Assembly (NCBI GenBank): GCA_023432725.1
Contig: JAEYUH010000195.1
Span: 1-6,135 of the forward strand
Reading direction: 5' to 3'
Origin: Actinomycetes bacterium
GTDB taxonomy: Bacteria; Actinomycetota; Actinomycetes; Propionibacteriales; Propionibacteriaceae
DNA length: 6,135 nt
Below are positions 1 to 5,688 of this stretch, one piece after another. Within the stretch, counting starts at the first letter, position 1. Each line of letters starts with the position of its first letter. A program made the position numbers and the translations under genes. Below the pieces are notes generated by a model. That model saw only the letters and a list, made by a program, of their open reading frames with translations. It did not search any database and was not told the DNA's origin.

Positions 1-72
1 ACCGCCGACGAGGTGGTGGCCCAGGTGATGGCGGCTGTTCCGCCGCCCGACCTGCCGGCCAGGGCGGGCTGA
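1..72 (+). CDS. C-terminal end of a probable MoxR-family AAA+ ATPase (partial)
   Basis: Only the last 23 codons and the TGA stop (70-72) are in the window, reading in frame 1 and ending VPPPDLPARAG. No catalytic motif is visible, so the call rests on context. Genes for MoxR-type AAA+ ATPases commonly lie immediately upstream of a DUF58 gene followed by VWA genes, exactly the order seen here. The residual sequence, a short helix (TADEVVAQVMAAV) followed by a proline-rich tail, fits the end of the helical lid domain of such ATPases. In this family the ATPase is thought to act as a chaperone-like motor on MIDAS-containing partners. The stop lies 3 bp before the GTG of the DUF58 gene, so the two are almost certainly co-transcribed and translationally coupled. 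The reading frame is well supported and the family assignment is inferred. Confidence 0.6.
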   Translation, partial: TADEVVAQVMAAVPPPDLPARAG

Positions 73-75
73 GCC

Positions 76-960
76 GTGCCGGCGCCGGACCGCCTGTTGC
101 GGCGACTGGAGTGGCAGGTGCTCCGTCCGCTGGACGGGATGCTGCACGGCGCGCACCGCACCGTCCATCGCGGCTACGGGGTCGACCTGGCGGGGATGCG
201 GCCCTACGTCGCCGGGGACGATGTCCGCCACATCGACTGGAACGTCACCGCGCGGCTCGACGCCCCCTACGTCCGGCTGTTCAGCGAGGACCGGGAGGTG
301 ACGGCCTGGCTCGTGCTCGACCGCTCGGCCTCGATGCGGTTCGGGCCGACCGGCATGGGCAAGGACAACGCCGCCGGGGAACTCTGCGTGAGCCTCGCCC
401 GGCTGCTCGGACGCACCGGCAACCGGGTCGGCGCCGTCCTGTACGACGGCGAGTCCCACGACGTGATCCCGCCGGGCCACGGACGCCGCCAGGCGCTGCG
501 GCTGGCCGCTGCCCTGACCGCCCCCGCCCGCCAGGAGGGGACAGGAACGACCACCGACCTGGCCGCGATGCTCGCCCTGGTGGCGGCGGTGGCCCGCCGG
601 CGCGGGCTGGTCATCGTGGTCTCCGACTTCGTCGGAGAGTTGGCCTGGACCGCGCAGCTGACCCGGCTGAACCACCGCCACGAGGTGGTGGTGGTGCGGG
701 TGGCAGACCCGGTCGAGCACGACCTGCCGCGGATCGGCCCCGTGATCGTCGAGGACGCCGAGACCGGCGAGCAGCTCTACCTGGACGCATCCGACCCCGG
801 TTTCGGCGCGCGGCTGCGCGGCGAGGTGGGGGCCTGGCAGGCGGCGGTGGAAGGGGCGATGCGCGCGGCAGGGGTGCGCTACCACGTGATGAGCACCCGT
901 GACGACCTGGTCGAGGTACTGCTCCGGCTGGTGCGGGATTCGGCGAGGCGGCGCCGGTGA
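76..960 (+). CDS. DUF58 domain-containing protein of a MoxR/VWA operon
   Basis: A 294-residue protein with no signal peptide or membrane segment, so probably cytosolic. The DUF58 signature is clear at residues 43-60 (PYVAGDDVRHIDWNVTAR), preceded by the RTVHRGYGVDLAGMR stretch typical of the family. It is followed by a VWA-like fold whose first strand ends in a MIDAS motif, LDRSAS (D82, S84, S86). Likely further metal-site positions are a threonine in the TGTTTD stretch (157-161) and D184 in VVSDF. About 290 residues is normal for the short soluble DUF58 type. The GTG start at 76 is chosen because the purine-rich AGGGCGGG at 61-68 sits 7 nt upstream and it follows the preceding stop by 3 bp. 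The stop overlaps the next start by 4 bp (GTGA). DUF58 proteins are known as partners of MoxR ATPases, but the biochemical role is unsettled. The family call is secure and the function is inferred. Confidence 0.93.
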   Translation: MPAPDRLLRRLEWQVLRPLDGMLHGAHRTVHRGYGVDLAGMRPYVAGDDVRHIDWNVTARLDAPYVRLFSEDREVTAWLVLDRSASMRFGPTGMGKDNAAGELCVSLARLLGRTGNRVGAVLYDGESHDVIPPGHGRRQALRLAAALTAPARQEGTGTTTDLAAMLALVAAVARRRGLVIVVSDFVGELAWTAQLTRLNHRHEVVVVRVADPVEHDLPRIGPVIVEDAETGEQLYLDASDPGFGARLRGEVGAWQAAVEGAMRAAGVRYHVMSTRDDLVEVLLRLVRDSARRRR

Positions 961-1913
961 CCTTCCTCGCGCCCTGGTTCCTGGTGGCCGCCGCCCTGGT
1001 CGCCGGGGCGGGCGTGGCCGGCTACCTCGCCATCGACCGGCGCCGTACCAGGACTCTCGCCGAGGCGGGACTGGCCGGCGCCGCTGTGGGCCGCCGGCGG
1101 CACCTTGCCGCTGTGCTGCTGGGCGCAGGCATCGTGGTGCTGGTAGCGACGCTGGCCCGTCCGGCCGGCACGATCGGTGTGCCCCGGCTGTCGAGCACCG
1201 TCGTACTCGTGATGGACGTCTCCAACTCGATGCTCGCCGACGACGTCCGGCCCAGCCGGCTCGGGGCGGCGCGGCTGGCGGCGGAGGAGTTCATCGCAGC
1301 CCAGGGGCCCAGCATCGACGTCGGCATCGTCAGTTTCGGCGACGGTGCGTTGACCGCCCTGCAGCCGACCGCCGACCGCGACGAGGCGTTGGCGGCGGTC
1401 GGCCGGCTGGCGGCCGGCGGTGGCACCTCGCTGGGCGAGGGCGTGCTCGCCGCACTGTCCGTGATCACAGGGAGCCCGGTCGACCTGCCCCGCCAGGGCG
1501 CGCCGCCGCCGGACCTCGGCCGGTGGGAGTCGGCCAGCATCGTGGTGATCTCGGACGGCGAGCAGACCGGCGGCCCGGACCCGCTCGCTGCCGCCGAGCT
1601 CGCCGCGGCGGCGGGGGTGCGGATCGAGGCCCTCGGGATCGGCACGAGGGCCGGGGCCGTCATCGAGGTCGACGGGTACCGGGTCGCCACCCGGCTCGAG
1701 GAGGCGTCGCTGCGTGCGCTCGCCCAGGCCACCGGCGGCGGCTACCGGCACGGTGGTGAGGACGGCGTCGTCACCACCGTTGAGGCGGTCGGATCCCGGT
1801 TCCGGCTGGTGGACGAACAGCTCGAGCTGACGGGGGTCGGAGCCGGGCTGGCGGTGCTGCTGCTCACCGCAGGCGCAGCGGTGATGGTGGCGCGGACGGG
1901 GAGGGTGCTGTGA
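957..1913 (+). CDS. Membrane-anchored VWA domain protein (BatA-like), first of two
   Basis: A 318-residue protein with two N-terminal hydrophobic segments (about 4-25 and 51-69), a VWA domain (about 81-275) and a C-terminal membrane segment (about 291-311). The MIDAS motif is intact: MDVSNS (D87, S89, S91), T157 in GGGTSLGEG, and D200 in VVISDGEQTGG. The loop between the first two membrane segments is rich in arginine (RRRTR, GRRRH). By the positive-inside rule this places the loop in the cytosol and the VWA domain outside. There are no cysteines. The start is GTG 957, overlapping the DUF58 stop by 4 bp, with GAGG (945-948) 8 nt upstream. The stop at 1911-1913 overlaps the next gene. This architecture matches BatA/BatB-type proteins of MoxR operons, which are linked to envelope integrity and stress in other bacteria. 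The actual ligand is unknown. The length is usual for the family. Confidence 0.9.
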   Translation: MTFLAPWFLVAAALVAGAGVAGYLAIDRRRTRTLAEAGLAGAAVGRRRHLAAVLLGAGIVVLVATLARPAGTIGVPRLSSTVVLVMDVSNSMLADDVRPSRLGAARLAAEEFIAAQGPSIDVGIVSFGDGALTALQPTADRDEALAAVGRLAAGGGTSLGEGVLAALSVITGSPVDLPRQGAPPPDLGRWESASIVVISDGEQTGGPDPLAAAELAAAAGVRIEALGIGTRAGAVIEVDGYRVATRLEEASLRALAQATGGGYRHGGEDGVVTTVEAVGSRFRLVDEQLELTGVGAGLAVLLLTAGAAVMVARTGRVL

Positions 1914-2944
1914 TGACCCTCGCGTGGCCCTGGGCGCTGCTGGCGCTGCTGGCGGGACCGCTGCTCGCGGCGTGGTGGTGGTGGACTCGCCGCAGCAGGA
2001 AGCGGTCCGCCATCCGGCTGCCCTCGGTGACCCTGATCAGGGCGGCCCTGCCCGATCGCTCGTTGTGGCGGCGCCGGCTCGCCGTCGGGCTGTTCGCCGG
2101 TGGCCTCGCCGTGACCGGTCTGGCGGCCGCCCGGCCGCACGCCGCGCTGGCGGTGCCGGTGGAGTCCTCGGCGATCATGCTGGCGATCGATGTGTCGGGG
2201 TCGATGTGCACTACCGACGTCCAGCCGAACCGCCTGGTCGTGGCGCAGGAGGCGGCCAGGACCTTCGTGACCGAGCAGCGTGGCAAGGTCGGGCTGGTCG
2301 CCTTCGCGGGCTTCGCGGGGCTGCTGGTCCCGCCCACCAAGGACACCGGGCGGCTGACCGCAGCCATCGACCGGCTGCAGACCTGGCGCGGCACCGCGAT
2401 CGGGATGGCGATCCTGGTCTCGATCGACGCGATCGCGGAGACCAACACGCGGGTTGCCCCTACCGGGGTCGAACTGCCGGCAGGTGCCGAGCCGGAACCC
2501 CAGCCGGACGTCATCGTGGTACTCACAGACGGGGCGAACAACCGCGGCGTGCTGCCGGCCGAGGCCGCCGAGCTGGCCGCCGCACGGGGGATCCGGGTCT
2601 TCACGATCGGCTTCGGCACCGACCAGCCGGCACCGCTGGTGTGCAGTGCGGGGCAGGTTGACCCCTCCGGGGGCTTCGGCCGCGGCTGGAACCAGGAGAT
2701 CGAGGAGGAGACCCTCGTCGAGGTCGCCGAGCTCACCGGTGGCGCCTACTACCGCGCTGTGGATGCCCCGGAACTCACCCGCGTGCTGCTCGACCTGCCG
2801 CGCGCCATCGAACTCCAGACCCGCCAGCAGGAGGTGACCGTCTGGTTCGCGCTGGCAGGCCTCGTGCTGGCCGGATCCGGCGTCGGGCTGGCCCTGTGGT
2901 GGAACCGGCCGCGGCCCGGGCCCCGTCCCGCCATGCCAGAATGA
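1913..2944 (+). CDS. Membrane-anchored VWA domain protein (BatA-like), second of two
   Basis: A 343-residue paralogue of the preceding gene with the same layout: membrane segments about 4-24 and 56-76, a VWA domain about 86-290, and a closing membrane segment about 309-329 with an arginine/proline-rich tail. The MIDAS is complete: IDVSGS (D93, S95, S97), T161 in RGTAIG, and D206 in VVLTDGANNRG. The loop after the first segment (TRRSRKR to WRRR) is strongly basic, so the VWA domain is predicted to face outside. It carries exactly two cysteines, C99 directly after the MIDAS loop and C244 in an insertion before the last helices, whereas its paralogue has none. ATG 1913 is preferred because GGGAGGG ends 7 nt upstream. 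GTG 1910, one codon earlier, is the alternative. ATG 1913 overlaps the previous stop by 1 bp (TGATG). It probably works with the ATPase, the DUF58 protein and the first VWA protein. The precise role is not known. Confidence 0.9.
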   Translation: MTLAWPWALLALLAGPLLAAWWWWTRRSRKRSAIRLPSVTLIRAALPDRSLWRRRLAVGLFAGGLAVTGLAAARPHAALAVPVESSAIMLAIDVSGSMCTTDVQPNRLVVAQEAARTFVTEQRGKVGLVAFAGFAGLLVPPTKDTGRLTAAIDRLQTWRGTAIGMAILVSIDAIAETNTRVAPTGVELPAGAEPEPQPDVIVVLTDGANNRGVLPAEAAELAAARGIRVFTIGFGTDQPAPLVCSAGQVDPSGGFGRGWNQEIEEETLVEVAELTGGAYYRAVDAPELTRVLLDLPRAIELQTRQQEVTVWFALAGLVLAGSGVGLALWWNRPRPGPRPAMPE

Positions 2945-2948
2945 CGGC
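2937..2948 (+). promoter_or_regulatory. Possible -10 element for a leaderless glycosyltransferase transcript
   Basis: CAGAAT (2937-2942) lies exactly 6 nt before the GTG start at 2949. In actinobacteria a TAnnnT -10 element 6-7 nt before a start codon commonly marks a leaderless transcript. Here the A at position 2 and the T at position 6 match, but the first base is C instead of T. There is no convincing Shine-Dalgarno sequence before GTG 2949, which favours either leaderless initiation or coupling to the preceding gene, whose stop is at 2942-2944. I see no clear -35 box. This is a pattern match only. Confidence 0.3.
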
Positions 2949-4007
2949 GTGACCCTGCCGACCCGAGAGCTCGAACCGCTGCCCGAGAAGGTGGCGGTCT
3001 CTTACGTGATGCCGGTGCTGAACGAGGCAGGGCACCTGGAGCGCGCGGTCTCGGCGATCCTCGCCCAGGACTACGAGGGCGAGTCCGAACTCGTCCTCGC
3101 CCTCGGCGCCTCCACCGATGACACCGACGCGATCGCCGCCCGGCTGGCCGCCGGTGACCCTCGCGTCCGGCTGGTCAGCAATCCGGCCAACGACATCCCC
3201 AAGGGCATCAACGCCGCGATCCGGGCCAGCAGGTTCCCCGTGGTGATCAGGGTCGATGCCCACGCCGAGTTGCCGGAGGGCTACACCGCCGCGGCTGTCG
3301 AGATCCTGCGCCGCACCGGCTGCGGCAACCTTGGTGGGGTGATGCTGGCCCGCGGCGAGAGCCCGGTGCAGAGCGCGATCGCCAGGGCCTACAACAGCCC
3401 GTTCGGCCTCGGCGGAGGGGTGTACCACCACGGCGACGAGGAGCGGCCCGCCGATTCGGCGTACCTGGGCGTGTTCCGGCGCGAGGTGCTCTTCGAGGTC
3501 GGGCTCTTCGACGAGGGGCTGCGCCGCGCCGAGGACTGGGAACTCAACCACCGGATCCGGGCCGCGGGCTACCTCGTGCTGTTCACCCCCCGGCTCAAGG
3601 TCACCTACTGGCCCCGGGCGAGCCTTGCGGCGCTGCGGCGGCAGATGTACGCCACCGGGGTGTGGCGCGGACACCTGGTGCGCCGGCAGCGCACCACCCC
3701 CTGGCGCTACCTGCCGCCGCCGGTGGTGGCCGTGGTGGTGGCGGCGAGCCTGGTCGCCGGGCTGCTTCAGGCGCTCGGCCTGGTGCGCACCGACGCGAAG
3801 CTCGCCGGGCTGGCCCACCTGGGTGCGGTCGGCTACCTGGTCGGTGTGACGGCGGTCGGGGTGACGAAGCTGGGCGGGCAGACTCCTACCGACCGGCTGC
3901 TCAACCCCGTCGTCCTCGCCATCATGCACCTGGCCTGGGGCGCGGGCTTCGTCAAGGGCCTGCTGACCGGCGCCGAGCGCACCGTCGACAGGTCGCGGGT
4001 GCGTTAG
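2949..4007 (+). CDS. Family 2 glycosyltransferase, ExoA-like, membrane-associated
   Basis: A 352-residue protein whose N-terminal domain (about 15-225) is a GT-A fold family 2 glycosyltransferase. It has a nucleotide-binding strand with VMPVLNEAGHLERAV (20-34), the GASTDDT stretch (53-59), and the metal/sugar-nucleotide motif IRVDAHAELP (100-109) with DAH in place of DxD. It also has the acceptor-region and catalytic-base motif RRAEDWELNHRIR (192-204). These spacings, and the GINAAIRAS and YWPRASL stretches, resemble ExoA-type enzymes that add a sugar to a lipid-linked carrier during exopolysaccharide synthesis. Residues about 257-277, 287-307 and 318-338 form hydrophobic segments that would hold the enzyme at the cytoplasmic membrane. 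GTG 2949 gives full coverage of the first strand and starts 4 bp after the VWA gene. Donor, acceptor and product cannot be told from sequence. It could take part in exopolysaccharide or wall glycan synthesis. Confidence 0.88.
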   Translation: MTLPTRELEPLPEKVAVSYVMPVLNEAGHLERAVSAILAQDYEGESELVLALGASTDDTDAIAARLAAGDPRVRLVSNPANDIPKGINAAIRASRFPVVIRVDAHAELPEGYTAAAVEILRRTGCGNLGGVMLARGESPVQSAIARAYNSPFGLGGGVYHHGDEERPADSAYLGVFRREVLFEVGLFDEGLRRAEDWELNHRIRAAGYLVLFTPRLKVTYWPRASLAALRRQMYATGVWRGHLVRRQRTTPWRYLPPPVVAVVVAASLVAGLLQALGLVRTDAKLAGLAHLGAVGYLVGVTAVGVTKLGGQTPTDRLLNPVVLAIMHLAWGAGFVKGLLTGAERTVDRSRVR

Positions 4008-4036
4008 GCACCCACGTCACCGGTTCCCCGGCGGGT

Positions 4037-4048
4037 GGTGAGTTCACC
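4037..4048. repeat. Short inverted repeat GGTGA-gt-TCACC before the redox operon
   Basis: A perfect 5-bp inverted repeat around a 2-bp centre lies in the only real spacer between the + strand genes (4008-4063). It ends 3 bp before the putative -10 box at 4052. A second TCACCGG copy at 4017-4023 repeats the right arm and its next bases (4044-4050) as a direct repeat 27 bp upstream. The position, in the core promoter, would suit a repressor operator. However, GGTGA/TCACC words are common in this GC-rich sequence, so chance is a real alternative. Confidence 0.25.
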
Positions 4049-4051
4049 GGC

Positions 4052-4057
4052 TACCTT
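4052..4057 (+). promoter_or_regulatory. Possible -10 box of a leaderless promoter for the DsbA-like/ccdA operon
   Basis: TACCTT matches the actinobacterial TAnnnT -10 pattern and ends 6 nt before the GTG at 4064, the distance expected if transcription starts on the first base of the start codon. No Shine-Dalgarno sequence precedes GTG 4064, which agrees with leaderless initiation. No good TTGAC-like -35 hexamer is seen at the usual distance. The element sits in a 56-bp spacer, the largest gap between genes in the window, where a new transcription unit would be expected. Confidence 0.4.
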
Positions 4058-4063
4058 GGCTGG

Positions 4064-4840
4064 GTGGACCCCGTGACCCCTGTTCCGGCAACTGCCGGCG
4101 ACCTCCAGCGTCGGCTTCGCTTCTCCCACCGGCTCAACGCTGTGCTGGGGTCGACGGTGGCCCTGCTGCTGCTGATCGTGCTGGGCGGGGGACTGTCCGG
4201 CCCGTCCGCCGCGCCGACGTCGCCCCCCGTGGCCGCGTCGCCGGCCGGCTCGCCCAGCGCGACCGCGAGCCAGGACGAGGGGACGGTCACGGTCGTGCGC
4301 CGCGACCCGTCCGACACCCTCGCGATCGGGGCGGTGGACGCCCCGGTGGTGCTCGTGGAGTGGGCGGACCTGCGCTGCCCCTACTGCGCGCTGTTCACCA
4401 CCTCGACGATGCCGGCGCTGGTCGAGCAGTACGTGGCCGCCGGCCGGGTGCGGATCGAGTTCAACGACGTCAGCCTGTTCGGGGAGCAGTCGACCCAGGC
4501 CGCCGTGGCGCTGCGGGCGGCGGCCGAGCAGGGACGGTTCGAGGAGTACCTCGGCGCCGTCCACGCCGCGGCTCCGGCCTCAGGGCATGCCGACCTGCCG
4601 CGGGAGAAGCTGGTCGAGCTGGCCCGGGTCGCAGAGGTCGCCGACCTGGCGCGCTTCGAGGCCGACCTCGACCGTCCCGACCTGCGGCGGGCGGTGGAGG
4701 ACAGCACCGCGTGGTCGCAGGAGCTGGGGATCAGCAGCGTCCCCTTCTTCGTCGTGGGGAACCGGGCCATCCGGGGCGCGCAGCCGTTGGAGGTCTTCCA
4801 GCAGGTGCTCGACGAGGCCCTGCAGCAGGCCGGGGCCTGA
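4064..4840 (+). CDS. Membrane-anchored DsbA-like thioredoxin-fold protein
   Basis: A 258-residue protein with a basic cytosolic N-terminus (RRLRFSHR, 16-23), one membrane anchor (about 27-46) and a Pro/Ala/Ser/Thr-rich linker (about 47-70) that would span the wall zone. A DsbA/thioredoxin-fold domain follows (about 75-255). The active site is WADLRCPYC (C105, C108), and the cis-proline loop is GISSVPFFVVGNRAI with P227. Between them lies the helical insertion usual for DsbA-like proteins. The linker and topology place the CPYC site outside the membrane, where it would oxidise, isomerise or reduce protein thiols. Its overlap with a ccdA gene suggests it is kept reduced and acts as a reductase or isomerase. 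That role is inferred. GTG 4064 is preferred because of the TACCTT box 6 nt upstream. GTG 4073, with GGGTGGA just before it, is the alternative and would remove three residues. The frame remains open further upstream, but that part overlaps the glycosyltransferase gene and reads as non-coding shadow. Confidence 0.87.
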   Translation: MDPVTPVPATAGDLQRRLRFSHRLNAVLGSTVALLLLIVLGGGLSGPSAAPTSPPVAASPAGSPSATASQDEGTVTVVRRDPSDTLAIGAVDAPVVLVEWADLRCPYCALFTTSTMPALVEQYVAAGRVRIEFNDVSLFGEQSTQAAVALRAAAEQGRFEEYLGAVHAAAPASGHADLPREKLVELARVAEVADLARFEADLDRPDLRRAVEDSTAWSQELGISSVPFFVVGNRAIRGAQPLEVFQQVLDEALQQAGA

Positions 4841-5664
4841 TGGACGTCGGGCTCGCCGGCGCGCTGGCCGGCGGCTTCCTGACGCTGCTCAGCCCCTGCT
4901 CGGTGATGCTGCTGCCCGCCTTCTTCGCCTATGCCTTCGCTGCCCCCGGACGCCTGTTCACGCGCACCTGGGTGTTCTACCTGGGGTTGCTCGCCACCCT
5001 CGTGCCGCTGGGGGTGCTGGCCGGCGGGCTCGGGGCGATGATCAGCGGCCACCGCACCCTGCTGACCACCATCGCCGCCGTCGTGGTGATGGTCCTCGGC
5101 GTGCTGCAGGTGGTGGGGGTCGGCTTCCCCGGCATCGACCGGACGCTGGCCCTGGACGCCGGCTCCACCCTCTCGGTCTTCCTGCTCGGCACCGTGTACG
5201 GGCTGGCCGGCGCCTGTGCCGGACCTGTTCTCGGATCGGTGCTCGCCCTGGCGGGCTCTGCTGGGGCGCCGCTGTACGGCGGGTTGGTCCTTGCGGTCTT
5301 CGCGTTCGGCATGGTGGTGCCGCTGTTCCTGCTGGCCCTGGCCTGGCAGCGGATCCCCGCTGTGCGTGCCCTGGTGCGGCCGCGTCCCCTGCGGGTCGGG
5401 CGCTGGCAGACCACCTGGACCCAGCTGGTGACCGGGGTGGCGGGGATCGCGCTGGGCGTCCTGCTGCTGCTGACCGACGGCACGGTGGGCCTCGGCGGGG
5501 GGTTGGGGGCTGCCGACCAGGCCGCGCTGGAGGCGTGGACCCTGGGCCGTGCCGCTCGCGTCCCCGACCTCGTACTGGTCGGAGTGGCAGCGGCGACGCT
5601 GGCCGGGGTCTGGTACGTCCACCACCGCAGGGCACGCGCGGTGGCTACGAGGCCAGGGCGCTGA
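4840..5664 (+). CDS. ccdA: CcdA/DsbD-type thiol-disulfide electron transporter
   Basis: A 274-residue, strongly hydrophobic protein of the CcdA family, which carries electrons from cytosolic thioredoxin across the membrane to extracytoplasmic thiol-redox proteins. The two redox cysteines are in the expected places: C20 in LLSPCSVMLLPAFFAYAF at the end of the first segment, and C126 in GLAGACAGPVLG in the fourth. Hydrophobic segments are seen at about 5-30, 45-66, 74-96, 110-135, 144-168 and 195-212, giving the usual six. An additional segment at about 241-260 precedes a basic tail (HHRRARAVATRPGR). ATG 4840 overlaps the previous stop by 1 bp (TGATG), so translation is probably coupled to the DsbA-like gene, its likely electron acceptor. 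CcdA proteins often serve cytochrome c maturation, but no ResB, ResC or haem-lyase gene is in this window, so the client is open. The family call is strong. Confidence 0.87.
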   Translation: MDVGLAGALAGGFLTLLSPCSVMLLPAFFAYAFAAPGRLFTRTWVFYLGLLATLVPLGVLAGGLGAMISGHRTLLTTIAAVVVMVLGVLQVVGVGFPGIDRTLALDAGSTLSVFLLGTVYGLAGACAGPVLGSVLALAGSAGAPLYGGLVLAVFAFGMVVPLFLLALAWQRIPAVRALVRPRPLRVGRWQTTWTQLVTGVAGIALGVLLLLTDGTVGLGGGLGAADQAALEAWTLGRAARVPDLVLVGVAAATLAGVWYVHHRRARAVATRPGR

Positions 5665-5688
5665 CGCCGCTCCAGCCCCGCCTCTGGG

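Noticed and set aside
2303..2320. Tandem 9-bp near-repeat (ttcgcgggc/ttcgcgggg) in the second VWA gene, encoding FAGFAG.
   Set aside because: It lies in the VAFAGFAGLLVPPT strand, a normal conserved part of BatA-like VWA domains, so it is protein-driven rather than a mobile or regulatory repeat.
3250..3265. DAH instead of DxD in the glycosyltransferase as a sign of a dead enzyme.
   Set aside because: An RVDAHA motif is usual for ExoA-like family 2 enzymes, and the ED and nucleotide-binding motifs are intact.
3721..3750. GTG/GCC-rich low-complexity run (ggtggtggccgtggtggtggcgg).
   Set aside because: It encodes the valine/alanine-rich membrane segment of the glycosyltransferase in frame, so it needs no separate explanation.
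2775..3929. Long open frame of 384 codons on the minus strand opposite the glycosyltransferase.
   Set aside because: It reads as low-complexity His/Gly/Arg/Pro sequence with no recognisable motif. It is a shadow of the GC-biased + strand gene, which has clear GT2 motifs.
3662..4063. Upstream in-frame extension of the DsbA-like protein.
   Set aside because: It overlaps the well-supported glycosyltransferase by more than 300 bp. The extension is Arg/Gly/Ala-rich shadow sequence, and the membrane anchor would lose its N-terminal position.
4381..5625. Open frame of 414 codons on the minus strand opposite the DsbA-like and ccdA genes.
   Set aside because: Its translation is Gln/Gly/His/Arg-rich and motif-free, while the + strand carries the CPYC and CcdA cysteine motifs in proper frames.
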